A stretch of DNA of 64,000 nt from Pectobacterium actinidiae (GTDB lineage Bacteria; Pseudomonadota; Gammaproteobacteria; Enterobacterales; Enterobacteriaceae). Below are positions 11,175 to 21,519 of the stretch, piece by piece (positions within the stretch are counted from its first letter, which is position 1; every line of letters starts with the position of its first letter). The stretch covers positions 2,170,001 to 2,234,000 of the forward strand of contig NZ_JRMH01000001.1 of the NCBI RefSeq assembly GCF_000803315.1, written 5' to 3'. The position numbers were made by a program, and so were the translations under genes. The notes under the pieces were generated by a model. The model was not told the origin of the DNA. It searched no databases and saw only the letters and a program-made list of their open reading frames with translations.

Positions 11175-11192
<18 letters not shown>
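11055..11192 (-). repeat. tRNA-Tyr-linked repeat unit, proximal copy
   Basis: Proximal unit of the 173-bp-period repeat, running directly out of the 3' end of tRNA-Tyr (overlap 11175-11192). It is transcribed with the tRNA as its 3' trailer. The CAAAACCG-GTA-CGGTTTTG hairpin is conserved with the distal copy. No convincing protein is encoded. Confidence 0.85.
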
Positions 11193-11259
<67 letters not shown>

Positions 11260-11300
11260 ACTGGCCTTGCTGCGAGAAGCTTTCGCTTCAAGCGGGGCGC

Positions 11301-11328
11301 ATCATATCAAATGGCGCGCCCCTGTAAA
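11301..11328 (-). promoter_or_regulatory. tRNA-Tyr promoter
   Basis: On the minus strand TTTACA (11323-11328), 16 bp, then TATGAT (11301-11306), followed by the GC-rich discriminator GCGCCCCGC. This is nearly the E. coli tyrT promoter and predicts stringent control by ppGpp/DksA. Confidence 0.88.
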
Positions 11329-11413
11329 GCGGTATATATCAAAAATAAATGCGGTTGCCGTTTTTTTATTCCGTTCGGCGCATCCTTATACAAAAAGATG
11401 TCCGATCAACCAA

Positions 11414-12262
11414 TTACAGAATAATGGTGCGGTTACCGTAGACAAAAACACGTTGTCCAAGCACGCGGTACAGCGCGCGACTCAGGACATTTTTCTCAAC
11501 GTCTCGGCCTGCTCGCATCATGTCGTCGCCCGAATAAGTATGGTCGACGTGAATGACATCCTGCATGATGATCGGACCTTCATCCAGATTATCGTTGACG
11601 TAGTGTGCCGTCGCGCCAATGATTTTTACCCCGCGCTCATAAGCCTGATGGTACGGGCGAGCGCCGATAAAGGCGGGTAAGAACGAATGGTGAATGTTGA
11701 TCACCTGATTCGGGTAGTGTTGAACAAAGGCCGGTGTCAGCACTCGCATATATTTTGCCAGCACGACGTAATCGGGTTTGTATTGGTCGATCTGCGCGAT
11801 CATCTTTTGATCGTGCTCTTCGCGAGTCAGTCCTTCATGGCTGACCAGATGGAAAGGAATATCAAACCGCTCAACCAGCATCTGCAAGGTATCGTGGTTG
11901 CCAATGACGGCAGAGATTTCGACATCCAAACCACCGTAGGCGCTTTTCATCAATAGATCGCCCAGGCAGTGGGCTTCTTTCGTCACCAGAACGACGATGC
12001 GACGACGGCCAACTGCGGTTAATTCGCGAGAAGAACCTTCGGGAAGTGCGCTATCCAGATCGGCTAACAGCGTGGTGTCATTGAAAATCCCTTCCAACTC
12101 GGTCCGCATAAAGAAACGGCCAGTGCGATGATCGACAAACTCATTGTTCTGCACGATGTTCAGTTCGTGTTTATAACAAATATTCGTAATTTTCGCGATG
12201 AGCCCTTTTGCGTCGGGGCAAATGGTTCGTAATACTTTTCTTTGTATATTTTGGGATTGCAT
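11414..12262 (-). CDS. purU: Formyltetrahydrofolate deformylase
   Basis: Hydrolyses 10-formyl-THF to formate and THF, balancing one-carbon pools and supplying formate to PurT. The 282 residues contain an N-terminal ACT domain (about 8-85) and a C-terminal formyltransferase domain with INIHHSFLPAFIGARPY. The ATG at 12262 gives MQSQNIQRKVLRTICPD, like the family; a longer reading would begin with TTG. Its place upstream of tRNA-Tyr is as in E. coli. Confidence 0.95.
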   Translation of the reverse strand: MQSQNIQRKVLRTICPDAKGLIAKITNICYKHELNIVQNNEFVDHRTGRFFMRTELEGIFNDTTLLADLDSALPEGSSRELTAVGRRRIVVLVTKEAHCLGDLLMKSAYGGLDVEISAVIGNHDTLQMLVERFDIPFHLVSHEGLTREEHDQKMIAQIDQYKPDYVVLAKYMRVLTPAFVQHYPNQVINIHHSFLPAFIGARPYHQAYERGVKIIGATAHYVNDNLDEGPIIMQDVIHVDHTYSGDDMMRAGRDVEKNVLSRALYRVLGQRVFVYGNRTIIL

Positions 12263-12345
12263 GAGCGTGTGGATCCTGTCCAAAAACTAAAATAATCATC
12301 TTATGGTAACGCAGCAATAACGCCGCGTGGGCGACTGCCTGTGTT

Positions 12346-12813
12346 CTACTGTCCGCAACACTTTTTGTATTTTTTGCCGGAATCACACGGGCAAGGTTCA
12401 TTTCTGCCTGTCTGCAAATGAACGCCGTCTATATAGTACCAGCGATCCTGCTGACGAAGGAAGCGTGAGCGCTCTCGCATCACTTCTGTTCGCTGGTTGT
12501 CGCTTTCAGCTACATAACGTGCGGCGAATTCCACATAGCCCTCATCAAGCGTTTTTCCGGGAGACGTTGCCAGTATAGTAAGGCCGAGCCACTGCGAATT
12601 CTGGCAGCTTTCCGCGAGAGAGTCGCGCCATTTCTCGGGCTGAAGATCGGGATGCCAGGTGGCGATAAGGTAATCGACATCGTGTTTGACATAGGCGGTA
12701 TAGCGCGATCGCATTAAGATGGCGGGCTCAGCCGCTGTTGCGGCATGCGTGAGGTAGGGTTGACAGCATGCGTTATACTGCAATCCACTGCAACAGGGGC
12801 AAGATTCTGACAC
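12346..12813 (-). CDS. ychJ: YchJ family SEC-C motif protein
   Basis: A 155-residue UPF0225 protein with SEC-C zinc motifs at both ends (ESCPCCSGLQYNACCQPY at the start, EPCPCDSGKKYKKCCGQ at the end) around an NTF2-like core. The GTG at 12813 is chosen because AGGAG lies 7 nt upstream and homologues begin there; a longer in-frame reading has no support. Function is unknown. Divergent from rssA, as in E. coli. Confidence 0.92.
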   Translation of the reverse strand: MSESCPCCSGLQYNACCQPYLTHAATAAEPAILMRSRYTAYVKHDVDYLIATWHPDLQPEKWRDSLAESCQNSQWLGLTILATSPGKTLDEGYVEFAARYVAESDNQRTEVMRERSRFLRQQDRWYYIDGVHLQTGRNEPCPCDSGKKYKKCCGQ

Positions 12814-12945
12814 GATGTCTCCTGAAGAAAATTTAAGATAAAAACCGATAGATAATAAACAGATCACTATGCAGGATGCCGATATGTTACCTAAGAAACT
12901 CTACGTGTAGCAATGTGCGCTAAAATGAAGGCAGGTGGATCGATC

Positions 12946-13851
12946 ATGCAGCGGAAAAAAATTGGAATAGCCCTGGGCTCTGGGGCAGCGAAAGGATGGG
13001 CGCATATTGGTGTATTTAATGCGTTAACAGAAATGGGGATAAAGATTGATATTGTGGCCGGTTGTTCCATCGGCGCGCTGGTCGGTGCGGCGTATGCCAC
13101 AAACAACCTATCCTCAGTGGAGCGCTGGGTGAGGGCATTTGGTTACTGGGACGTGATTCGACTGATGGATCTCTCCTGGCAGCGCGGCAGTTTGTTGCGT
13201 GGCGATCGTGTTTTTAATAGTGTGAAGCATTTGTTACATACAACACAGATTGAAGACTGTGCTATTAAATACGGCGTCGTGACGACCAACCTCAGTACAG
13301 GGCGTGAGCTCTGGCTGACTGAAGGCGATTTGCATCAGGCTATGCGTGCATCTTGCAGTATGCCTGGCCTGCTATCCCCCGTTCGATTTAACGATTACTG
13401 GCTGGTGGATGGCGCGGTGGTCAACCCTGTTCCCGTTTCTCTGGCGCGGGCAATGGGTGCCGACATCGTAGTCGCGGTTGATCTCCAGCACGACGCTAGC
13501 CTTAATCATCAGGATTTGCTGTCGATCAAACCGACAGCGTCAGACATTGATGTGGAAAATGTTCCGCAAGGTTGGCGTAGCAGAATTCGGGAACGCTTAC
13601 TGCGGGGTCGTCGTCAGCAAGCGGAAAGTTCGCCAACGGCGATGGAGATAATGAGTACATCGATCCAAATTCTGGAAAATCGGTTAAAGATGACGCGGAT
13701 GGCGGGCGATCCGCCTGATGTGCTGTTGCAACCGCATTGCCCCCAGATTGCGACCTTAGATTTTCATCGGGCTCCGGAGGCGATTGAGGCGGGTTATAAG
13801 GCGGTGGAAAAGATGCGTGATGAATTGTTGCCGCTAGTGAAAGGGGCATAG
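12946..13851 (+). CDS. rssA: Patatin-like protein RssA
   Basis: A 301-residue putative phospholipase or esterase. It has the patatin oxyanion loop GSGAAKGWAHIG, the nucleophile elbow GCSIGALVG, and the catalytic aspartate in VDGAVVNPVP. The ATG at 12946 follows AGGTGG by 7 nt and matches the E. coli start. It precedes rssB by 117 bp, the same order as E. coli, but its role is unproven there too. Confidence 0.93.
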   Translation: MQRKKIGIALGSGAAKGWAHIGVFNALTEMGIKIDIVAGCSIGALVGAAYATNNLSSVERWVRAFGYWDVIRLMDLSWQRGSLLRGDRVFNSVKHLLHTTQIEDCAIKYGVVTTNLSTGRELWLTEGDLHQAMRASCSMPGLLSPVRFNDYWLVDGAVVNPVPVSLARAMGADIVVAVDLQHDASLNHQDLLSIKPTASDIDVENVPQGWRSRIRERLLRGRRQQAESSPTAMEIMSTSIQILENRLKMTRMAGDPPDVLLQPHCPQIATLDFHRAPEAIEAGYKAVEKMRDELLPLVKGA

Positions 13852-13968
13852 TGAAACGTGCTGCATGTAGCTAAGCACATGCAGTGAAGAAGACAGGGTG
13901 TGCCGTCTATTTGGCACTCTGGTGCTAAAGCAAGTGTGATTATTCGGTGTTTGAAGTAAGGGGTACTG

Positions 13969-14985
13969 ATGGAACAACCACTAGCGGGTAAGCATATTTT
14001 AGTCATTGATGACGAGGCCGTTTTTCGATCTGTGCTCGCTGGTTATCTGACTTCTCTTGGGGCTTCAGTTCAGGAAGCAATTAATGGATTAGATGCGCTA
14101 AGTACTCTTGAACATTACCAACCTGATTTAATGATTTGTGATCTAGATATGCCGACGATGGGAGGAATTGAGTTCCTTGAACGTCTGCGCCTGAAAGACA
14201 ATGACACGCCAATACTGATCATTTCTGCAACTAGCCAGATGGCCGACATCGCTAAAGTCTTGCGGCTTGGTGTTCAGGATGTATTGCTGAAACCGATTCG
14301 TGACTATGCACGTTTGCGTGAAGCGGTGATGTCCTGCCTGTATCCTGATATGTTCACCTCACAGCTAAATGAGATGGATCAACTCATGCAGGACATGGAT
14401 TCCCTGAATCAATCTCCTGAAGCTGTCACCAAACTGCTTGCTCAGTTACAGCCACCAGTTCAGCAAACGCTTGCTCGTTGCCGTGTTAACTATCGTCAGT
14501 TGACGGCTGTGGAACAACCGGGGCTGGTGTTGGATATTGCCGCGCTTTCGGAGACTGAGTTAGCCTTCTATTGCCTTGATGTTACTCAGGGCATCAATAA
14601 TAGCGGGACGCTGGCAGCGTTACTGCTTCGAACCTTGTTCAATGGCGTGCTTCAGGAACATTTGGCCGATCAACAACACCGTTTGCCGTATCTGCCGACG
14701 TTATTAAAACAGGTAAACCAGTTGCTGCGGCAGGCGAGCCTGAATGGCCGTTTTCCTTTACTCGTTGGGTATTATCATCAGCAGTTAAAACAGCTGATAC
14801 TGATTTCTGCCGGGCTAAATGCGACGCTGAACGTTAACGGACAGCAGATAGCGTTGAATAGCGGGATCCCTTTAGGAACACTCGAAGGCGCTTATCTCAA
14901 CCAACTGAATTATCAATGTGAAGCCTGGCAATGCCAGATATGGGGTGGCGGTGGCCGTTTACGACTGATGTTGACTACAGAATAG
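13969..14985 (+). CDS. rssB: RpoS proteolysis adaptor, response regulator RssB
   Basis: Delivers sigma-S to ClpXP for degradation. The 338-residue protein has an N-terminal receiver domain with D14/D15, phosphoacceptor D58 (ICDLDMP) and K108-type lysine (LLKPIRD), joined to a degenerate PP2C-like phosphatase domain (residues about 170-338). The ATG follows AAGGGGTACT. Between rssA and galU, as in E. coli. Confidence 0.94.
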   Translation: MEQPLAGKHILVIDDEAVFRSVLAGYLTSLGASVQEAINGLDALSTLEHYQPDLMICDLDMPTMGGIEFLERLRLKDNDTPILIISATSQMADIAKVLRLGVQDVLLKPIRDYARLREAVMSCLYPDMFTSQLNEMDQLMQDMDSLNQSPEAVTKLLAQLQPPVQQTLARCRVNYRQLTAVEQPGLVLDIAALSETELAFYCLDVTQGINNSGTLAALLLRTLFNGVLQEHLADQQHRLPYLPTLLKQVNQLLRQASLNGRFPLLVGYYHQQLKQLILISAGLNATLNVNGQQIALNSGIPLGTLEGAYLNQLNYQCEAWQCQIWGGGGRLRLMLTTE

Positions 14986-15191
14986 TCTGATAGCGAGAGA
15001 GGGTGCTGGTTTCAGGTAATAGCCATCTTTCGGTATTATTTTTTATTTCCTACTATTGTAGGGAGTTATCTTATTTTTATTGAACGGTAACGTTGGGACA
15101 AGCGTGCTCTTGTTAAAATCGTTATACTCTTACGGTTATCTTGATTAGATAAATAAAGTTCATTATTTGAACGGTATATAAGAGGCTGTTT

Positions 15192-16103
15192 ATGTCTATT
15201 GTGAATAAAAAAGTAAAAAAAGCGGTCATACCGGTTGCTGGATTAGGGACGCGTATGCTGCCTGCCACTAAAGCCATTCCTAAAGAAATGCTGCCGTTGG
15301 TAGATAAACCGCTGATCCAATATGTTGTTAATGAGTGTATCGCTGCAGGGATTAATGAAATTATTCTTGTTACACACTCTTCTAAGAATTCTATCGAAAA
15401 CCATTTCGATACCAGTTTTGAACTGGAAGCCATACTGGAAAAACGTGTTAAACGTCAGCTGTTGGAAGAAATTCAATCTATCTGTCCTAAGCACGTCACC
15501 ATTATGCAAGTGCGTCAGGGATTAGCCAAAGGGCTTGGTCATGCCGTATTGTGCGCGCACCCGTTAGTCGGAGATGAGCCTGTCGCGGTTATTCTGCCAG
15601 ATGTGATTATTGATGAATATGAATCCGATCTGAAGAAAGATAACTTAAGCGAAATGTTGCAGCGCTTTTCTACCACAGGCCATAGCCAGATTATGGTTGA
15701 GCCTGTTGAAAATGTAAGTAGCTATGGTGTGGTTGATTGCAAAGGCGTGGAATTAAAGGCAGGGGATAGCGCACCTATGGTTGGTGTGGTTGAAAAACCT
15801 AAGGCTTCCGAAGCACCTTCTAATTTAGCCGTCGTTGGTCGTTATGTACTCTCAGCGGATATTTGGTCTCTGCTGGAGAAAACACCACCAGGTGCAGGTA
15901 ATGAAATTCAATTAACCGATGCCATCGCAATGTTGATGGAAAAAGAAACAGTAGAAGCGTATCACCTGAAGGGTGTGAGCCATGACTGTGGTAATAAATT
16001 AGGCTATATGCAGGCATTCGTTGAATATGGTTTGCGCCATGAGGGTTTAGGTCAGGAATTTGCGCAGTGGCTTCAGGAAACGATTGAAGCAGAAGAAAAA
16101 TAA
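15192..16103 (+). CDS. galU: UTP-glucose-1-phosphate uridylyltransferase
   Basis: Makes UDP-glucose for lipopolysaccharide, exopolysaccharide and trehalose. The 303-residue nucleotidyltransferase carries the signature [20 protein letters not shown] and the sugar-binding VEKP. It could alternatively be the GalF paralogue, but the conserved catalytic signature and place before hns favour GalU. Confidence 0.95.
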   Translation: MSIVNKKVKKAVIPVAGLGTRMLPATKAIPKEMLPLVDKPLIQYVVNECIAAGINEIILVTHSSKNSIENHFDTSFELEAILEKRVKRQLLEEIQSICPKHVTIMQVRQGLAKGLGHAVLCAHPLVGDEPVAVILPDVIIDEYESDLKKDNLSEMLQRFSTTGHSQIMVEPVENVSSYGVVDCKGVELKAGDSAPMVGVVEKPKASEAPSNLAVVGRYVLSADIWSLLEKTPPGAGNEIQLTDAIAMLMEKETVEAYHLKGVSHDCGNKLGYMQAFVEYGLRHEGLGQEFAQWLQETIEAEEK

Positions 16104-16197
16104 CAGAATGTAATGATTGCTCTCTGTTTACAAAAAACAGAGAGCAGCCAAAAAATGGCGACATATCTGTTTTTTCTTTACAATATGCGTTACCAAA

Positions 16198-16230
16198 GAA
16201 AAACCCCCGATAGTTATCGGGGGTTTTTTC
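16198..16230. terminator. Bidirectional terminator galU/hns
   Basis: ACCCCCGATA and TATCGGGGGT form a perfect 10-bp stem with a 2-base loop, with an A-run on the left and TTTTTT on the right. It can therefore end both galU (plus) and hns (minus). Confidence 0.92.
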
Positions 16231-16251
16231 GTATTCAGTACTTATAAACGA

Positions 16252-16659
16252 TTACAGCAGGAAATCGTCTAAAGATTTACCTTGCTCTTCGATTGCTTTC
16301 TTGATTACTGCCGGTGTACGACCTTGGCCAGTCCAGGTTTTAAGCTCACCGTTTTCGTCAGTGTATTGATATTTTGCTGGGCGGGCAGCGCGCTTGCTTT
16401 TACCTGCAACCTTAACTGAACCTAAAGACTGCAATAATTCGTTAGGGTCAATACCGTCTGCAATCAGCATATCGCGATATTGCTGCAATTTACGCGCACG
16501 TTCTTCAACTTCAGCCTGAACCTGGCTATCTTCTTCGCGGCGTTCATTAACCACGACTTCCAATTTTTCCAGCATTTCTTCCAAAGTATCCAGGGTACAT
16601 TCTCTTGCCTGGGCACGCAGAGTACGGATGTTGTTAAGAATCTTTAGTGCTTCGCTCAT
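16252..16659 (-). CDS. hns: Histone-like nucleoid-structuring protein H-NS
   Basis: Abundant DNA-binding silencer of AT-rich and horizontally acquired genes. The 135 residues comprise an N-terminal coiled-coil oligomerisation region (about 1-65), a linker, and the C-terminal DNA-binding domain with the AT-hook-like core [15 protein letters not shown]. This protein would be expected to silence the AT-rich island at 47800-53645. Confidence 0.96.
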   Translation of the reverse strand: MSEALKILNNIRTLRAQARECTLDTLEEMLEKLEVVVNERREEDSQVQAEVEERARKLQQYRDMLIADGIDPNELLQSLGSVKVAGKSKRAARPAKYQYTDENGELKTWTGQGRTPAVIKKAIEEQGKSLDDFLL

Positions 16660-17052
16660 TGTGATAATCTCAAATAATATTATTGGTGGCGTGTAGTGTG
16701 ATAATAGAGTGCTATTTTCCTTTCTGCAATAGTCAAATTTGTAAGTTTGTTAAAAAACATCATTTTTAAAACAGATCTCACATCGTATGTTACATAAATA
16801 TAAATACTTTCCTGTTATCAAAAAAATACATTTGGTATGCCGTTTTTCTCCATCAAACGGTAGAGAATGACTTATTGATACCACGCTGTTGTTATAAGGA
16901 ACGTTTATATCCTTTATCATAACAGGCCGTCGCTAGCGGGTGTATGGACAAAATGTGGCCGAAGAATAGCCCATTGCGTAGCGTGAAGACGAGTTGTTAC
17001 AATAAGTTTTTACGACACGAAGATCATATAGCCTGCCTTTTGGAGTAACTGA
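16660..17052. promoter_or_regulatory. hns/tdk divergent regulatory region
   Basis: A 393-bp AT-rich spacer between divergent hns and tdk. A-tracts (16752-16835) are of the kind H-NS itself binds, which suits autoregulation. An imperfect inverted repeat lies at 16891-16923 (GTTATAAGGA against TCCTTTATCATAAC). No gene is seen. Confidence 0.5.
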
Positions 17053-17649
17053 GTGGCCCAACTTTATTTTTATTATTCTGCAATGAATGCAGGGAAATCG
17101 ACGGCGCTATTGCAGTCATCATATAACTATCAGGAGCGCGGGATGCGCACGCTGGTGTTCACTGCAGAAATAGATAATCGGCATGGCGTGGGGATAGTAA
17201 GTTCACGGATAGGCCTTTCTTCCCCGGCATTATTGTTTAATCCGCAGACATCCTTATTTGGATTGCTGGAGAAAGAGCACCGTGCTCAGCCCGTCGATTG
17301 TGTATTAATTGACGAATGTCAATTTTTAACCCGCGAGCAGGTGAGTGAGCTTTCCGATGTCGTGGACCAATTAGATATCCCGGTATTGTGCTACGGGTTG
17401 CGTACTGATTTTCGTGGCGATTTGTTTTCCGGGAGTCACTATTTATTAGCGTGGGCAGATAAGCTGATCGAGTTAAAAACGGTCTGCCATTGCGGCCGCA
17501 AAGCCAACTGCGTATTGCGGTTAGATGCACAAGGTAATGCTGTCCACGAAGGGGAACAGGTCGTTATTGGCGGCAATGAGAGCTATGTTTCCGTGTGCCG
17601 TAAGCATTATAAAATTGCGCTGGGATTAACCCGTAAAGAAAGCGAGTAA
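17053..17649 (+). CDS. tdk: Thymidine kinase
   Basis: Phosphorylates thymidine and deoxyuridine in pyrimidine salvage. The 198-residue type II kinase has P-loop [11 protein letters not shown] (about 8-18), the Walker B LIDECQFL, and a zinc lasso with CHCGRKANC and VCRKH. A GTG start follows TGGAGTAACTGA. Located after hns, as in E. coli. Confidence 0.95.
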   Translation: MAQLYFYYSAMNAGKSTALLQSSYNYQERGMRTLVFTAEIDNRHGVGIVSSRIGLSSPALLFNPQTSLFGLLEKEHRAQPVDCVLIDECQFLTREQVSELSDVVDQLDIPVLCYGLRTDFRGDLFSGSHYLLAWADKLIELKTVCHCGRKANCVLRLDAQGNAVHEGEQVVIGGNESYVSVCRKHYKIALGLTRKESE

Positions 17650-17727
17650 GGCGGTTAAATATCCGACAGGCAGGGCGATTAATAAACGATGTATTCTACG
17701 TGTCTATGCTGAGTACGAGTAATGAAA

Positions 17728-17790
17728 ATGCCCAACCTTAAAGGGGTTGGGCATCATGAAGAGATAAACCGCCTTTAGGCCAAGGCGGTA
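17728..17790 (-). terminator. Double terminator after adhE
   Basis: Two hairpins follow adhE on the minus strand: CCGCCTT/AAGGCGG (17769-17788), then GCCCAACC/GGTTGGGC (17730-17752) followed by ATTTTC. They separate adhE from convergent tdk. Confidence 0.75.
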
Positions 17791-17802
17791 ACAGCCAGAA
17801 TG

Positions 17803-20478
17803 TTACTGTGCAGCTTTCTTGCTGGTTTTCGCGGATTTTACTACGGGCTCAACCGCTTCCGTTTTTTCTTCTTCAGAGAACTTACGACCATAGTAAGTAT
17901 CCAGCAGAATCTGTTTAAGTTCGGAAATCAGCGGGTAACGCGGGTTAGCGCCAGTACACTGATCGTCGAACGCATCTTCTGACAATTTATCGACCTTCGC
18001 CAGGAAATCGGCTTCCTGTACGCCCGCTTCACGAATAGACGTTGGAATCCCCAGCTCGGTCTTCATTTCTTCCAGCCAGCCCAGCAATTTCTCGATTTTC
18101 TGTGCGGTACGATCGCTTGGTGCAGTCAAACGCAGGTGGTCGGCTATTTCAGCGTAACGACGGCGTGCCTGTGGACGGTCATACTGGCTGAACGTCGTCT
18201 GCTTGGTCGGGTTGTCATTTGCGTTATAGCGAATCACGTTCGAGATCAGCAGGGCGTTAGCTAGGCCATGCGGGATATGGAACTCTGAGCCCAGCTTGTG
18301 CGCCATGGAGTGACAGACGCCGAGGAAGGCGTTGGCAAACGCGATACCTGCAATTGTCGCCGCGTTATGTACACGCTCGCGGGCAACCGGGTTTTTCGCG
18401 CCGTCACGGTAGCTGTCTGGCAGGTTTTCCTTCAAGAGCTTCAGTGCTTGTAACGCCTGTCCATCTGAGTATTCGTTTGCCAGCACAGAAACATAGGCTT
18501 CCAGCGAATGTGTTACGGCATCAAGCCCGCCAAATGCACACAGTGATTTCGGCATATTCATGACTAAATTGGCATCAACAATCGCCATATCTGGCGTTAA
18601 CGCGTAGTCCGCCAACGGATATTTCTGTCCGGTAGCATCGTCGGTCACTACGGCAAACGGCGTGACTTCGGAACCGGTCCCAGATGTGGTGGTAATCGCC
18701 ACCATTTTGGCTTTGACGCCCATTTTCGGGAACTTGTAGATACGTTTACGGATATCCATAAAGCGTAGTGCCAGTTCTTCGAAGTGGGTCGTAGGATGCT
18801 CATACATCACCCACATGATCTTCGCGGCATCCATCGGAGAACCACCGCCCAGCGCAATAATCACATCCGGTTTGAAGGAGTGCATTTGCTCGGCACCTTT
18901 ACGCACGATGCTCAGCGTCGGGTCAGCTTCAACTTCGAAGAACACTTCGGTTTCCAGTCCGTGCTGTTTCAGTACAGACGTCACCTGATCGACATAACCG
19001 TTGTTGAACAGGAAGCGGTCGGTCACGATAAATGCACGTTTTGCACCATCGGAGGCGACTTCTTCCAGGGCGATAGGCAGTGAACCACGACGGAAATAAA
19101 TGGATTTAGGAAGTTTATGCCACAACATATTCTCTGCTCGCTTGGCTACCGTTTTCTTGTTGATCAAGTGCTTCGGACCGACGTTTTCGGAGATGGAGTT
19201 TCCGCCCCAAGAGCCACAGCCCAGCGTCAGAGACGGAGCGAGTTTGAAGTTATAGAGATCGCCGATCCCCCCCTGAGAAGCTGGAGTGTTAATCAGGATA
19301 CGCGCTGTTTTCATCATATTACCGAAATGATTCACGCGTTCTGGCTGATTGTCCTGATCGGTATAGAGGCAGGATGTGTGACCTATCCCCCCCATTGCGA
19401 CCAGTTTTTCCGCTTTAATGACAGCGTCATTGAAGTCTTTCGCTCGGTACATCGCCAACGTTGGAGACAGTTTTTCGTGGGCAAAGGGTTCGGATTCATC
19501 GACGGCCGTCACTTCACCGATCAGCACTTTGGTGTTCGCTGGGACGGTGATACCCGCCATTTCTGCGATCTTCGGTGCAGGCTGGCCCACAATGTCGGCA
19601 TTCAGTGAACCATTTTTCAGCAGAATACCTTGTACGGCATGCAGTTCTTTGCCTTTGAGCATGTAGCCGCCGTGGGTGGCAAAACGTTCACGCACAGCAT
19701 CATAGACGCTGTCTACCACGATGACTGACTGTTCTGACGCACAAATGACGCCGTTATCGAAGGTTTTCGACATCAGAATTGAGGCAACGGCACGCTTAAT
19801 ATCGGCCGTTTCGTCAACGACGACAGGCGTGTTACCGGCACCGACGCCGATGGCTGGTTTACCTGAACTATATGCCGCTTTCACCATACCCGGTCCACCG
19901 GTAGCCAGAATCAGGTTGATATCGGGATGGTGCATCAGTTGGTTGGATAGCTCGACGGAAGGCTGATCGATCCAGCCGATGATATCTTTCGGCGCACCTG
20001 CCGCAATGGCTGCTTGCAGAACAATATCGGCAGCTTTATTGGTCGCATTTTTTGCACGCGGATGGGGAGAAAAGATAATCCCGTTACGGGTCTTCAGGCT
20101 GATCAGCGCTTTAAAAATCGCGGTAGAAGTCGGGTTGGTGGTGGGAACAATACCGCAAATCAGGCCAATAGGTTCAGCGATGGTAATCGTACCGAACGTG
20201 TCATCAGTAGAGAGGATGCCGCAGGTTTTTTCATCCTGATAGGCGTTATAAATGTACTCGGATGCGAAGTGGTTTTTGATGACTTTATCTTCCACTATCC
20301 CCATGCCGGATTCAGCAACTGCCATTTTTGCCAGCGGGATACGGGCATCTGATGCAGCGAGTGCGGCAGCGCGGAAGATTTTGTCCACTTGTTCCTGAGT
20401 GTAAGTGGCAAATTCCTGCTGTGCCTTTCTCACTCTTTCGACCAGTGCGTTAAGTTCTGCAACGTTGGTTACGGCCAT
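17803..20478 (-). CDS. adhE: Bifunctional acetaldehyde-CoA / alcohol dehydrogenase
   Basis: Reduces acetyl-CoA to ethanol in fermentation, consuming two NADH. The 891 residues fuse an aldehyde dehydrogenase half (about 1-440, catalytic cysteine in GVICASEQS near 246) to an iron-dependent alcohol dehydrogenase half (about 450-870, with GGGSPMDAAK and the metal-binding CHSMAHKLGSEFHIPHG). AdhE of this type forms long spirosome filaments. Start supported by AGGAGAG upstream of ATG. A 1-kb noncoding region lies upstream. Confidence 0.97.
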   Translation of the reverse strand: MAVTNVAELNALVERVRKAQQEFATYTQEQVDKIFRAAALAASDARIPLAKMAVAESGMGIVEDKVIKNHFASEYIYNAYQDEKTCGILSTDDTFGTITIAEPIGLICGIVPTTNPTSTAIFKALISLKTRNGIIFSPHPRAKNATNKAADIVLQAAIAAGAPKDIIGWIDQPSVELSNQLMHHPDINLILATGGPGMVKAAYSSGKPAIGVGAGNTPVVVDETADIKRAVASILMSKTFDNGVICASEQSVIVVDSVYDAVRERFATHGGYMLKGKELHAVQGILLKNGSLNADIVGQPAPKIAEMAGITVPANTKVLIGEVTAVDESEPFAHEKLSPTLAMYRAKDFNDAVIKAEKLVAMGGIGHTSCLYTDQDNQPERVNHFGNMMKTARILINTPASQGGIGDLYNFKLAPSLTLGCGSWGGNSISENVGPKHLINKKTVAKRAENMLWHKLPKSIYFRRGSLPIALEEVASDGAKRAFIVTDRFLFNNGYVDQVTSVLKQHGLETEVFFEVEADPTLSIVRKGAEQMHSFKPDVIIALGGGSPMDAAKIMWVMYEHPTTHFEELALRFMDIRKRIYKFPKMGVKAKMVAITTTSGTGSEVTPFAVVTDDATGQKYPLADYALTPDMAIVDANLVMNMPKSLCAFGGLDAVTHSLEAYVSVLANEYSDGQALQALKLLKENLPDSYRDGAKNPVARERVHNAATIAGIAFANAFLGVCHSMAHKLGSEFHIPHGLANALLISNVIRYNANDNPTKQTTFSQYDRPQARRRYAEIADHLRLTAPSDRTAQKIEKLLGWLEEMKTELGIPTSIREAGVQEADFLAKVDKLSEDAFDDQCTGANPRYPLISELKQILLDTYYGRKFSEEEKTEAVEPVVKSAKTSKKAAQ

Positions 20479-21519
20479 AATGCTCTCCTGATAAATGTTA
20501 AACTCTTTCAGTCAATTGTTCGCCGGATAGAACAGTATAGATAAACGAGCGGGGGACACTTTTGTTACCAGGCTATTCTTTTTTACCGATTACATCGTAA
20601 TTGACTCAAAGAGCTTGTCAGCCGCCGTCGTGGCGCGATTTCTGCTTTTTAAAATACTGTAACCGCCGATACCGTAAACTTTTGAAATATTGTTTGAAAA
20701 ACATCAAAAATTAAGAGGATTTACGTGTTAACGAGGGTATGGAATGAGCATACCTATTTGTGGGTGCACTTTTTGTGATCAATATCGAATTTTCTTTAAG
20801 CTGACACCATTCAGCAAGCTGGTATTGATAACAGTTATCATTAACCAGGCGAAATCAGTGGTTTTTCTACCTAAAAAGGGATGGTGAAAGATAAGTGGGG
20901 TACTGAAGCGGGGTATTGTTGGGGAAAATTCCGGGCTAGCGGTTGTTCACATACTGGGAATGATCTATTCGTATAAAACATGTTCGTATAAATAGTACTT
21001 ATATCTTAATCGAGTTCGTGATTTTACGTACCGCCTACCGTAAGGGAATTACGCGCTATTGTCGTGTAAGGTGAGTAACGGAGTTGTTAAAATAATAACA
21101 TTATCGACAGATAATGACGCGGACAGGTAAGCATACATCATCATTTTTGTGCTGTGAAAATGATGAAACCCCCTACGATGTTTTTTTGTTCAAAACTCAT
21201 AAATTGCTGAATATTTAAAATATATTTGAGATTAAGTACAAAAATCATTATTTATCATGTGGTTAATGGTTGGATTGAACGATTGAAATAAAACATTCAC
21301 TGCGCTGTAGTAAAGAAAATTAAGCAACATCAATGTAAAGATATTGGCGAATGTGTCCGCTTTTGATAGCTTCGAGTGTCGACCTGCTATTCGTTATTCA
21401 TCCATAAATTAATTTTATGATTTATTTGGATAATGGGCGATCTTTTCTACTCTATGTGGCGGCGATTTTTACGCATGGAGTCCGGTATGGCGTTGTATCA
21501 AGACAGGGGCGTTTATAAA
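20479..21519. promoter_or_regulatory. Long adhE/oppA divergent intergenic region
   Basis: About 1,040 bp with no convincing gene. In E. coli ychE lies here; I see no remnant of it. The only marked structures are a perfect 15-bp palindrome TGATAACAGTTATCA at 20826-20840 and an inverted repeat CATCATTTT/AAAATGATG at 21139-21165. It must contain the adhE and oppA promoters and possibly a long oppA leader, but I could not place them with confidence. Confidence 0.5.
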
